From: Monodelphis domestica
Lineage: Eukaryota; Chordata; Mammalia; Didelphimorphia; Didelphidae
Reading direction: 5' to 3'
Assembly (NCBI RefSeq): GCF_027887165.1
Contig: NC_077227.1
Span: forward strand, 71,038,752 to 71,102,751
Length of the DNA stretch: 64,000 nucleotides
Positions within the stretch are counted from its first letter, which is position 1; every line of letters starts with the position of its first letter. A model generated the notes under the pieces. That model was not told where the DNA came from and did not search any database. It saw only the letters and a list, made by a program, of their open reading frames with translations. Made by a program: the position numbers and the translations under genes. This document shows, in pieces, positions 45,090 through 57,300 of this stretch.

Positions 45090-46340
45090 ATATAAAACCC
45101 AAGTTTAAATGTAATCTGTAAAAACATTCTCAGGATCTTAGACACAATGTAAGTCTCACTAGTTTTTCCATCACTTTCAGGAGGCACAGTAACAGCTCCC
45201 CATTGGCCAGCATAGAAGCTTCAGTTATCCTGCTTGCTGATACTTTTAGGTTGGGTGGGGACATTGCTCTTGCTTGCATGTTCCCAGAGACTTCCTACAT
45301 TGTTGCCCTCCAATACTTGAGATATCAATTCTCCACTGTCAAGCCCATCAATTGTCCCTACCTTTCCCTCTGTTTCTGAGGCTAGAGATGACCACTGGAG
45401 TAGAAGGTTGGAAGCAGAGACAAAAGTAACAACTTTTGAACCATAGTTAGATAGTTTGTGGGAGAAAGGAAGTGGGAATCTTTTTTTAGCAGCACATAAA
45501 GGGAAAAGAAGCCAAGCCTGAACTGATAAGTTGTTTCCATTTTGATAGACTAGCTGCTATGGGAGCGAATAGGGGTTTTGATTGTTTGGAAGATGAAGAA
45601 AATATGCCTCCAGGCTGCTGGAGGTTTCTTGGATGCTAAAGGGTGAGAAAGCATGATTGTTGATGCTATTGGCATCCTACAAATTTCCCACCCTGAGACA
45701 AAGGCCCAGTGGCCTCACCCCTAATTATGGATCTGATGAGAGAGAGACTCTCAGGGAGTCACCTTCTAGTAACAGATTCTCATTGTGTTCAGACTCAGCT
45801 TCTCAGTAATGACTGCACTGCTTGCTAGATCTCACTGTCACAGAATAGGAAAGGAGGCAGAGAAAGGAGGAAAAGGCTATCAATGTCTACAGCTAAGTGG
45901 GATTTCCACACTTCTCCTATTTCTTTCCTAAGGTATTCTTTTTAGACTATGCATATCCTCCCAAGAAAAAGGTACATATCTGTGTGATATAGAAAGGAGA
46001 TAGATCTAGAATTAAATATAGACATGACTGACATTTTCAGATGTACCTGGTCTAATGCTCTTCTGGTGTTTGATAGACTGGCTCAACTGGAGGATGCAGA
46101 GCGCCTAAGCAGGCCTGAGGACCATTGAAAGAGTTTACATTTTTGAGGAGTCCTTAAAAATAGTCTACTTATGCACAGGATGTGGCTTAGAGATTGTCCC
46201 AATATGGAATAGGTCATAAAAAGTAGAGTAGGTCACAAATGATTTGTATGCCCTTACTTGATTTGCAAATTTTATAACTGTCAGGATAATGGGGTTGAAG
46301 ATGCATAGATGGGAAGGGAAGCAGAAGAGAGGGAATGGTA
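45090..46340. other. Unassigned 1.25-kb low-repeat block
   Basis: No SINE or LINE signature and no credible exon. A possible home of regulatory DNA downstream of ANXA8. Confidence 0.35.
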
Positions 46341-46342
46341 TT

Positions 46343-46589
46343 GTGCTGTTTCAGTTCTGTCTTACTCTTCATGGCCCCATTTGAGGTTTTCTTGGCAAAA
46401 ATAGTGGAGTGGTTTGTCATTTCCTTTTTTGGCTCATTTTACAGATAAGGAAACTGAGGCCAACAGGGTTAAGTGACTTGCTTAGGGTTACAGAGCTAAG
46501 AAGTATCTGGAGCTGAATTTGAACTCAGGAAGATGAATATTCCTGACCCTAGACTCAGTACTTTATCACTGTTCCACCTAGCTGCCCCT
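46343..46589 (-). mobile_element. MAR1-type core-SINE
   Basis: TGTGCTGTTTCAGTTCTGTC, GATAAGGAAACTGAGGCCAACAGG, GAATTTGAACTCAGGAAGATG, GTTCCACCTAGCTGCCCC. Confidence 0.9.
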
Positions 46590-47690
46590 TAGAGGAGAGA
46601 GAAGGTAGGGTAAAAACAGCAGGGGGACCACAACCCAGAGAATTTTTTATATGCAACTGTTTCTGAAGGGATTTGCCACAAAGCTGACTGGTTGTTCCAG
46701 TGATTCTGTTGCCACAAATATTCCTTAAATATCCATTACAAGTGGAAATTGAGAACAAAGAAGAAAGAAGAGAGCCATTGTAGTACCTAGTGATTGGGCT
46801 TGAAATCAGGTCTTTTCTCTTAAGGCTTAAGATCTGTGTTGATAGGCTTTCTAGAATTCCTCTAACTTGATTACATAGCACTCATCATCACTCACTCTGT
46901 GATGGCTAATGGGTGAAAGATTCCAACAAATACTCCCCATAACTATCCTCTTGCGGACACACTGCCTCCTTCTCACCCCCCAAACCCTACAGTTTCCAGT
47001 TGCCCCTGGACTTTAATTCTTTCATGATCTTGTCTGTTTTTGCATTGAGCCCAATCCAATGGAAGATTATGAACTTTGATAGAGAAGACAAATAAATGAG
47101 AAGTTGCCATTTGCTTTTCCCCTATTTCCTATTAACATTGTATTATCTTTCTTCATGTTTCATATATGTATTAAAATGCCCCCTTTTAAAATTGTTTCTG
47201 GCATGCTTCCTAAGCCTCAGCTCCTTCTGAACAATAATGTTCCTGATATCTTTTCTTCTTCTTCAGTGTCATGATTTCATATTCGTATTTGGCTCTTTTT
47301 TTGCTTTGTACTTGTTCTTTAAAGAGCCAAACTTATTGGAGAGTTCCTTGTGCAGTCACATTGATTTCCTTAGGATTGTCCTTTACTCGTTGGGAAAATT
47401 TGGATTATCTTCTCAGAATTTCATTTTTGAGATACCAAAAAAGATGAGTAAACCTTTTGCCCCCCCTCCCCCCATCCTCTAGTTAAGGACTGTATTTGTG
47501 AAAGAAGAGTTCCATTAGAATCTTGGCAAACTCTCCCTTGCATCTGTTTCTAATTAAAATTGTACACATTTAACATTCATTCATTCAATTAATCAATTTA
47601 ATTCTATTGTCCATATGCCAAACTGTACTAGATCTCCTGGATACAAAAATGAAACTGTCCTTACCCCCTTACAGTCTATCAGAGAGGCAA
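46590..47690. other. No recognisable feature
   Basis: Low-repeat sequence. The minus-strand ORF at 46555-46881 and the plus-strand ORF at 47237-47482 have no known domain. Confidence 0.4.
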
Positions 47691-47698
47691 CAGGTTCA

Positions 47699-47765
47699 TA
47701 TCTATCTGTCTGTCTGTCTATCTATCCATCTATCTATCTGTCTATCCATTTATTCATATATATGT
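47699..47765. repeat. (TCTA)n/(TCTG)n microsatellite
   Basis: Imperfect tetranucleotide repeats TCTATCTGTCTG followed by TATCTATC units. Confidence 0.92.
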
Positions 47766-47844
47766 ATGTACATATACAAAATATGTACAAAAGTAATATA
47801 AAGTAAATTGGAATAGGTACATATAAATAAATGCATATATAAAT

Positions 47845-48095
47845 GATAATAGCTAATATTTATGTAATGACTTAAAGTTTGCAAAACTCTTGACAAATAT
47901 TACTTCAATTAATCCTCACAACAGTCTTGGGAGGTAAGTGTTATTATCTTCCCCATTTTACAAATGAGGAAACTGAGGCAGACAGAGGTTAAGTGACTTG
48001 CCCAGGCTCATACAGCTAAGCATTTGAGGCTAGATTTGAACTCAGGTCTTCCTGACTCTAAGTTTGATGCTCTATTCTCTGTACCACCTTGGAGA
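47845..48095 (-). mobile_element. MIR
   Basis: GATAATAGCTAATATTTATGTAATG, CAATTAATCCTCACAACAGTC, GAGGAAACTGAGGCAGACAG, GATTTGAACTCAGGTCTTCC. Confidence 0.8.
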
Positions 48096-48308
48096 CATCA
48101 ACCCAGTCTGACTTTAAATGATGTGGCTGCTTCAACACTTGAGTATTGCATAATGATGACATCAGAAATTTTTGAAGTTTTGTACTATTTGTGAAACAGG
48201 ATGGTGCAGTGGAAAGTGCCTTTTGAGTAGAGATTCCCGAATTCTTGTTAAGGCTCCACCATTGACTTAGAGCTTGTCCTTTGGCAAGATATCCAGTTTC
48301 TGAGTCTA

Positions 48309-48452
48309 TTTAATCCTCACAACTACCCAGAAGGGAAAGGGGGCAATCAGCATTCTTTCCCTTTTATTGATAAATTTTATTGATAAATCAACAATAAAAG
48401 GGAGAGAATGCTGATTGCCCCCTTTCCCTTCTGGGTGGTTGTGAGGATTAAA
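48309..48452. repeat. Near-perfect palindrome, ~62-bp arms, ~20-bp centre
   Basis: The left arm (48309-48370) is the reverse complement of the right arm (48391-48452) with about three mismatches. For example, AAGGGAAAGGGGGCAATCAG is on the left and CTGATTGCCCCCTTTCCCTT on the right. The centre, TAAATTTTATTGATAAATC, is AT-rich. The ends TTTAATCCTCACAAC and GTTGTGAGGATTAAA resemble a MIR 3' segment. Confidence 0.97.
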
Positions 48453-49104
48453 GGAGGTAAGAGATGGCTGAGTCTAAACTGTTATAATAGATGAGGTAAA
48501 TGGAAATCATACCTGTGAGAGCTTCTAGAGGCAGAGAGACCACGTACAGAATCAGGTGTTCAGAGGATTCCTAATGCCTCTTAGCATTTCATTAGTCCCC
48601 TCTTATTTCTACTGACAAGTCCAAAGAGCTCCCAGTTGAGTGATTACTCCAAACCCAAAGCCATTTAGGTTTTAATATACAAATACAACAAAGAATTCAG
48701 AATTTCTCCAGGCAGAGAGTGCCACCTATTGTAAAGTCATAAACACAGTCAGCCATCCTCAGAATCGAATTGCTGTCAAGGATGGCTAAAGGTAGCTGGA
48801 GCTACCACTTTCTCTGCTCTACCCCTACCCTCCTTTCAGGCCCCAGGAGCACATGATTTGGCAGGTATTGATTCGCATAAGCTTTCCAGCTCATGAAATT
48901 TAGTTTCCACCAGGATTTCTAGAGATGATGGATTAAAAAAAAATACTGGTGATAATTTCAAAATGTTCCAAGTCGTTATAATTCTGTTCTGTTTTCAGTC
49001 ATGCCTAATTGTGAGAATTTGCCTTGAATTAAATGGATTTAATTCGATTGTCCAAATTTAGTATTTCCTGCTAGTTTCACTCAGAGCATTGCTTATCTGA
49101 GGGC
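48453..49104. other. Low-repeat sequence downstream of ANXA8
   Basis: No feature recognised. The real mRNA 3' end could extend into it. Confidence 0.4.
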
Positions 49105-49465
49105 TGTCAAAGACCCCGTGGCATTGGGCTTCTATTTAATACCAAGTTCTTATTGTGTGGGCCCCTTATTCAGCCTGACATACAGCCTGGACTAGCTTCT
49201 GTTGTGGAAATTGTGCAAGGATGAAGGTGGATAGATTGACAGCTTATATGTGAGGGATGCTTGGTGTCGCCTGCCCGAGATACAAGCTCAAAAGGACTGG
49301 AGGTCTTGTAAAAATAAAACAAAACAAAACGCAAAGAACATAGAAACTTCCAAAATAAAAGCTTATTGGGTATAATTCCCCAGTATTGGCACCAATGGTG
49401 TCCTGTAGTGTGTGGATTTCCACCTAATTCCCTTCTCTGGCATTTCTCTTCCATGTCTGGAAGCT
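49105..49465 (-). other. ANXA8: Probable ANXA8 3' UTR with ATTAAA poly(A) signal
   Basis: This is low-repeat sequence immediately downstream of the TGA. The minus strand has ATTAAA at 49135-49140 and no AATAAA closer to the stop. The 3' end is therefore placed roughly 10-30 nt further on, near 49105-49125. This gives a UTR of about 350 nt. The boundary is inference; cleavage could also use sites farther left. Confidence 0.45.
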
Positions 49466-49525
49466 TCAGGAGTCGCTTCCCACCAGATTCAGCAGAGCTG
49501 TCTTGTAGTCTCCACTAGTGTCTCC
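49466..49525 (-). CDS. ANXA8: ANXA8 terminal coding exon
   Basis: The last coding part is 60 nt after acceptor CTCCAG and encodes [19 protein letters not shown] followed by TGA at 49466-49468. The GDTSGDY motif carries the acidic calcium ligand of repeat IV and the conserved C-terminal helix. It is in phase with the 123-nt exon 6.87 kb away. The first residue, G, resembles the KGDTSGDY of ANXA5, whereas human ANXA8 has E there as I recall it. The ligand Asp itself is kept. Confidence 0.92.
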   Translation of the reverse strand, partial: GDTSGDYKTALLNLVGSDS

Positions 49526-50174
49526 CTGGAGAGGTGTCAAGAAAAGGAGAGTTAATAGAGAGATCAGTGAGTCAATCAATATATTTATTAAGCGCCCAAC
49601 AATAGGCTAAGTGCTCAAGGAGACAAAAGTTCAATAAGAGATTTCATTCTTCATGAAACTTATAGTTTAGTATATTAGAATTCATCCTTTCAAAATAGGT
49701 CTTGACCAAAGACACATGCAAAACCCAGTGGAATTGTGTGTTGGATATGGGAGGGGGTCGGGGGGGAAGGGGAGGGAAAGAACATGATTTTTGTAATCCT
49801 GGAAAAGTGCTCTAAATTAATCAATTAAAGAAAATTAAAAAAATAAAAAAATAAAAAAGAATTCATTGTTTCAGTGAAATTCTTTATTTTTACTTTTTAT
49901 AGTAACCCTTACTTTTTGTCTTAATAACAACTCTAAACGAGAAGAGCAAGGGCTAGGCAAGTGGGGCTAAGTGACTTGCCCAGGGTCACACAGCTAGGAA
50001 GTATCTGAAGTTATTTTTGAACCCAGGATCTTCCCAACTTCAGGTATGGTACTCTATCCACTGAGCCACCTAGCGGTCCCTCAGTGAAATTTTCTTAAGC
50101 AATTATAAGGCAAATCCACTGATATGAGAGGATGGATAAATAAACTCATACTACAGATGGTGATGGTGGGTAGG

Positions 50175-50239
<65 letters not shown>

Positions 50240-51307
50240 AGGAGAAAGTATTAGGAAGAAAGAAAGCATGCTAGTTTCAAGTAGAAGAAAGTGGACATAT
50301 TTAACATGATAGAGAAAAACAATCTTAAGCATCTCTCCATTCACTCTTATTCTTCTTGGACAAGATGGTCTAGGGACTTGAGTGCAAGTTTCCCATTAGT
50401 CTAGTGCTGTGTTTTGTTGATAGATATTTGCTACATGGTGCACCTTGGCACCATCCTGCCCAAGAACTTTATGATGAGAAGAAACATCAGACTAACTTCA
50501 GAGGTTTCATTTACTTAAGTGAATATTTAGCTCAAGAGAATATTTCCTTCTTTCCATTCTATAATTTCTGACTCTATTAAACTGAAGCTAATAAATTAAT
50601 AGGGATTAGAAGGAATATTCAATTCTAACACCAAATTGACCTAACAAGTAGACAATAAAAGCTAATAGAATCAGCCCTCACTGGTTTATTGGTAAATAAA
50701 GGTCTGGGTGGCCTTATTATGGCATCATGAAGATTCACAGGAAGCAGACAGGAGAGGGAGAGAGACAGAGATAGGCAGCAATGACGGAGACCCAGAGACA
50801 AGTAGAGATCCTGATACAAGCAGGGACAAAGTCAGAAACACCCAGAGACACAGATAAACCCAGAGACAGAAACAGAGAAAGACAGAGACAGGGACCCAGA
50901 GACTCGACTGAAAGACTCAAAGATACAGAGCCAGAAACTCACAGGGAAGCAGAGGCAGTGAGAGAGAGATGCATACACACAGATGGAGACAAAGACAAGC
51001 ATAGAAACAGAGACACATAGAAAAAGACAGATACACAATGAGAAAGACCGAATGTGAAGAAGAGGAGAGAGAGGGAAAAACCACTGATTCTTTAACATTT
51101 CTCCAAAAGGGAGAAGTCCCTGAGAACTTGAGGGGAGGAATTTGTGCTGATGGAGTTCTTATATTGGGGCTATCAATGATTCTGATCTTCATGATGTGAT
51201 AATAAGACCACCCAGACCTTTATTTACCCATAAGCCAGTGAGGGCTGATTGCATATATGCTTGAGACAGAAGAATTTCCATTTTGTTTTCCATATATATA
51301 TATATGG

Positions 51308-51359
<52 letters not shown>

Positions 51360-54300
51360 ACTGTATGCTTAAAAGGCTTAAAAGTGAGGAGCCAGTTTCA
51401 TTATATTGTTTGAAGCTTCTTGGGTGGGAGTTATGAGTCAAGGCGGCCAGGAAATCCCCCAAAGTATTCCTGGTTTCTTTAGATTATGAATTAGTTTCTG
51501 GATACTGTAAACCTTAAAATTCCTTAGACTTATAAATGTTGGAATTTTCACCATTGGGATATTTCATACTTGGAAAATTTCTTACTGATAGTCTATTGGA
51601 ATGGGAACCCCATTGGCATGGGAGGTTCCTTCTCTTCCCTTCTTAAGATTACTTTAGGACAGAAACCTTTTGCTGAACAATGGAAAGGACTTTGACCTAT
51701 GCTTAAGCATAGAACAGGAATTTCTTTGAGTCATGATTGATTTTAGAATTGATACAATGGAGATACTTGGAATCAATCTCCACCCTATTCAGTCCTAACA
51801 GGATTGAGTAAGGGCTGCAGCCTAGATCAAAATTTAATTATTCCAATCTCTACCCTACTCAGGTTAACAGGATTTAGAAAGGGCTGTAGCAAAGGAGCAA
51901 AGATTTAATCATTTGAAAATATGACCTTCAACAGACATGTGCAAAGCCTCTGGGCGGTCCTGGGTTAAGCTAGAGCCTCCATTGGCACAGGGAAATTGAT
52001 GGACAGTGATTGGGAGATGTGAGAACTGAGGGGAGGCAACTTGGATGGTTTCCTTAAAGATCAGGGGGGTCTGGAGACTGGGGGGGTTGTTGAGGAGTTG
52101 GTCAGAGTGGTGGCAGTGTACTCTGAGAAGCTTGCTCTGAAGGAAGCTGAAGGTGGGGGCCTCTGAGACTGTTTCCCATTTTGGTCACGTGAGTAATAGG
52201 GACTGATATCTTTTCTTTGCCCCAGCTATCTAAGGGCTTGGGCCTTTTGGCCCAGCCTAAACAGAAGGGGTATTTAAGCCCTATTCCCTTCTCTCCCTTT
52301 TTCTCTCTCTCTAGCTCTAATTCCTTTCTTCCTCCTATTGTAATTAAACTCCATAAAAGGTTGACTGCTGACTTGAGTTTTTCATTTAGGAATTACATAG
52401 CTGAATTCCTTGGCGACCTTAAATTAATATATATCAGTCTTTTAAAGTGATTCCCTTGTAACAATACTAAGATTTACATAATTAATATTTTTTAAACAAA
52501 GTCCATCAAAATGCTAAATCAAAAATCATACTTTCTTTCTAAGCTAAACATAAAGAATCCCTAAAACTAAAGGGCTCTAACTCCAATACAGATCACTTTC
52601 ATTATATCTATAGAAAAGCACCACAAATGCACAAAACGTTCTTCCACAAAATGGAGTAATGTGCCCTAATTTTTGTGTTCCAATTTGTTGAATGAATGAA
52701 GGTTAGGGAAGGTGACTTGTTCTTTGTTAGTGTGTGTTTCATATCATTATATTGATACCCTCTTTCTCTATCCCCAGATACATAATCAGAGTATTGATTA
52801 CCAATGAATCCCAGGTCTATAAGCGTCTTTCAGAGGTTGTTCAATCATTACTACTATTTTTAAGGGCAACTGAAACAGATGGAGCTATTCTGCCCTAATA
52901 GGATGCTTAGCTGACAAGATCTTCCTTCTAATACTTCCTCTTCTTAAATGGCATGACTTTAGTCAAATCTCTTTTCCACTTTGGGTCTCAGTATTTGTAT
53001 TTGTAAAATGGGGAGTATTGGAATTTTCACTACTGATCTTGCAGGGTCATTATGAAAAAAAGAAAGTGATTCATGAATGTGATTTATGAATCTATCTAGC
53101 ATTAATTAAAGGCCATCCCCAGCATTTTCCCAGTGCAAATCAGGTTGTATGTTACAGGAAGTGGAGAGAGATAGCAACTTTGCTTTTCTAAGAGATCTAC
53201 ATGTTGTTTTCAGCTACCAGTTAACTTGAGGTGACCAGGTAAGTCAATTGGAACAAAAAAGATCTGACATTCAAGTCATAGATACAAGTATTATTTCAGC
53301 TATGTGAAGAAATATTTGAAGAGATTCTTTTCTTCCTTTCCTTCCTCCATTTTGTATATTTTCTTCACATCAGAAGGAGAAGAAAAAGGGGAAGGGGGAG
53401 CTATTCATTACTTTTAGTTTTATCAGAGAATGAATATTCATTCCAGATCCCTAAAAGAGGCTTATTAATCAAGATAGCAGAAGTGGCATTGCATATTAGA
53501 AGAAGGGCTCCTCATCTTAAGAGATTTTCTTTGGGGAGTGATCATGTGATGGCCCTTTATCAGCATTTCCAAGTGGGAAGGGTTATCTGTATCCCAGAGA
53601 AAAGGATGCTACTTTTTTTCCAATCATTAATTTGACAAATAATTACTAATTTTACTACTAAAAACTAAAATTCAAAGAACTATGGGTTTAATATGTACAA
53701 GTACACTGGGGAGATTTAGAAAGATGTTTTTGTGTGTATGTGAGCATGTCTCAAATCAAGGGCTAAAAGTGATTCAATAATAATAATGCTAGGTAATATT
53801 TATACAGCACTTACTTTGTGCCAGGCACTATGCTAAGGGCTTAATTATTATCTCATTTGATCCTTGCAATAATCTTGGGAGGTGGGTGCTATTATCATTA
53901 TCCTTTTACAGTATGCTAACAAATGTTCCATCAAGCTGCCCCTTGTTCAGGGAAAAACCTCTCTCAAACCATAATATGCTAGCCAGGTTTTTTTTTTTTT
54001 AGGTTACTTATTTTGATTTTTTTTACATTTCTGCTTAGCCAAAAGATTCTGAGTTCTAAGCTCCCTTTTCTTTCTTTCTAGGTGATATGGGCTGAAAGGT
54101 TATTCAAATTAAAGTACAAATCTCTTGTGGATTCAACCTCACTTTAGAAGGGAATAATCTGATGAGTCCTATCCAAGTATCTAAGGATGGTAATTTAGAA
54201 ACCTTGTCAGGCTCTGGACCAGCAGGACATATAGGATCTTGGGCAAGGGATGCTCAGCTCTCCTGGGAGAAGGAGGAAGGATATTGAAATTGGGATGAGG

Positions 54301-57300
54301 TTTTGGTTACCTTATTTGTAAATAAGATAAACATGACTTACTCTTATGAAGGTGACAGAGCCTGCATAGCACAAGGAAAAACTTTCTAATAATTAGAGCT
54401 ACCTACAAATGAAATGGAAGTGGGGGGCTACAACTTCACTTTAAGTCTTCACGTGAATATCAAATAACTACTTTCCCAGTATGCTATAGATCTGTGCTTT
54501 GCATTATTCAGATAAGAGACCAGATGACCTCTGGGGTCATTTCCATCTCTGAGATTCAGTGGTTTTGGTCCCTGCTCCCGAGTGAGTGTAAGTATAGATA
54601 GTAAAGAGAGAGGAAGAACTTCAGGAGGGGACCATTGCTGGTTGGGATCCTCATTGCTCAGGAATTCACAGCGATGGAAGGAAAAACTTAAAATTAGAAC
54701 ATATGAGAGTAAAATAGGCTATACAGCAAGATAGTGGGTTTCCCCTTATTAGAAACATTCGAGTAAAAACTGGATGACCACCTGCAAAGGAATGCTATAT
54801 TATTGTTGTTCAGTCGTGTCTGATTCTTTGTGATCCCATTTGGGGTTTTCCTGGCAAAAAGATTGATTTTCTATTTCTTTTTCTGACTCACCTTACAATT
54901 GAGGAAACTGAAACAAACAGGTTTAAGTGACTTGCCCAGGATCACACAACTATTAAGTGTCCAAGGCCAGATTTGACCTCAGTTCTTCCTGACTCCAGAC
55001 CTGGCACTCTTATCTATCCACTGTGCCACCTAGCTATCCCTGAAGGAGGATATTGTTATATAGATAGATAGAAGGAATTTAGGTCTGATGGCTTTAGGGT
55101 AAATGACTTCTGAGATTCTTTCTGACTCTGAGATTTTGTAAGTCTATAAGTAGACTGAGACTGTAAGGCCTGGTAAATCCTTTTCCTTTAATGAAATCCT
55201 CCACTGATGCATTTTGGCCAGCATGCTTTCAAGAACGTCATTACCGTCAGACTTTTGGTTTTCTCAGTGGAGAATACATAACTTGAGTAGCAAGTTCTCT
55301 GATCAAAAATGATAATAGTGTAGGGGGCAGCTGGGTGGCTCAGTGGATTGAGAGTCAGGCCTAGAGATGGGAGGTCCTAGGTTCAAATCTGGCCTCAGAC
55401 ACTTCCCAGCTGTGTGACCCTGGGCAAGTCACTTGACCCCCATTGCCTAGCCCTTACCACTCTTCTGCCTTGGAGCCAATACACAGTATTGACTCCAAGA
55501 CGGAAGGTAAGGGTTTAAAAAAATGATAATAGTGTTAGCCTGGTAAGGAGAAGTACACAGCTCATGGGCCTTTTTGCCAGATTCTCATGACCATAATCTG
55601 CACTATAATAGGGATTTCTTGGAACTGACTTAGAATCAAGTCTCTTAGGACTCTAATTTCTTATCGCTGTCCCAAGAAAAACTTTCTATTTTATCTGAAA
55701 AAAGACAAGGCTTGTTCTCATATTTTGAAGGGTAATGTAAGTTCATTTCTGGGACAAAATACTTGAAGATATTAATCTACATTGTAGTTCCTGACTGATT
55801 CATCCCAGAATATATCCGATATATCTAAAATTTAAAGTTCTTAAAACAAAGAATTGAATATTTAAAAAATCTCTTTGGGCACAATTTCATACACTAAGGA
55901 CGCATTGTTTATGTTGAGGCAAACAGTCTACATTCACAGCTATTGACAGTTCATTCACTCATTCCTTTAGACAGTCCAAGCTAAAGAAATTTTGCTCTAA
56001 GCACCAAAAACAAATAAAAAGAAATATTTTTTTTTGACTTGCCTTTTGGTGGGAATTCCAAAGTTACCTGATGAATTCATTGAGAAAAACCTGGATACTA
56101 AGATGGTGCTCTTGCTTTAAGCCCTAATGCTTAGTCAAAAGTCCTTTTGGGATATGTCTGTTTTTACAGATGCCTGTAGTAAATAGTAAAAATAAGGAGG
56201 CATTCTGAGGGGTTTTGTGGAATAGGAATTGGGTTTGTTCTTCATGGCACCAGAAGGCAAAGGAATTTGATCTTTACTTGAGAGCCAATAGAGATCCTAG
56301 AGGATTTCTGATCACAGGTATGACACGACCACATCTATGTACATGAGAATATTAAATAATATTTCAAAACAGTGATAGAGAACAAAAATTTACTCACCAT
56401 GATCATGCTAGAAAGAGACTTTCCATATAACTTCTTAAACTCACACTTGATTTGGTTTAAGTCGATTTCACTCCTTGAAACAATATTTCGGATCAGGGTA
56501 CCATCCCGAGTTCCTAATCCCTGGATTAAATAAAGTAGATATCACGTCTGGCCTTTTCAAAGGAGAAATTTATTAGGTCTCCACTCTGTTTCTAGTTAAT
56601 AAAACATTTCCACATATATTAAAATATAGGAATTAAATTCATTAATGGAAAGTACCACTCTCCATGATTTCTTCTCCCTACTAATAAGATTTCCATTAAA
56701 TTTAAACCTTTTTTTCTGTCTTAAAAGTAAAATCTTAAAAACTTCTAGTGATTGTTAGGTATATGAGAAACATTAATAAAAGCTTGAAAACAATCAATGA
56801 TATCTGAGGATATCTCAGTTTGTTATTCTATAAGTAAAATCTTGCTAATAAAAATCCATCCATGCTAACTTATTGTGAGCCCAATGGAATATTGTCTGCT
56901 AGGGTTTGTGTCTTCTTTATTCTTGATTTCCTCTTCTTAACTGCCATTCCTGCTTCCTCACATAACGAGATACCTTACACAGTGATGGTAAAAGTCTAAA
57001 AATGATAGTGTTATGAGGACAACAGATTGTTATAGAAATTCTGTTCCCTTTTGCAACAATTTGTTATCCTTTCAGTTTCACTTACAAATACTCCTGAGGA
57101 GATCTGGTTTAGCCAGGTTTATTTATTTGTTTATTTTAAAGCCAGGTTTAATGCCAAGCTTTTTGCATACTCATTTTCTCCTCACTGGCTTTTTGCTATT
57201 TTTTGAAGTGATAAAGCTTGTCTCAACTATACTTGTCAATAATGAATTGAAAGTGAGTTTGCACTCTGAACTAACATTGCCCTTTGTAGTTATATCTTTT

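Larger units (their letters stand above)
49526..56397 (-). other. ANXA8: ANXA8 last intron (6.87 kb)
   Basis: The intron is bounded by GTGAGT (56397 downwards) and CTCCAG. It contains an L1 tail (49.70-49.86 kb), two SINEs, (TG)n, the 50.67-51.25 kb inverted repeat, (AT)n, a solo LTR at 51506-52463 in antisense orientation, MIR and L3 relics, and a MAR1. The stretches 50240-50665, 52470-52930, 53100-53770, 53940-54360 and 55540-56395 show nothing I can assign. Confidence 0.85.

Noticed and set aside
1-48000. A second protein-coding gene left of ANXA8
   Set aside because: I looked for exon-like segments with consensus borders and a known protein match and found none outside repeats; very short or 5' UTR exons could still be missed.
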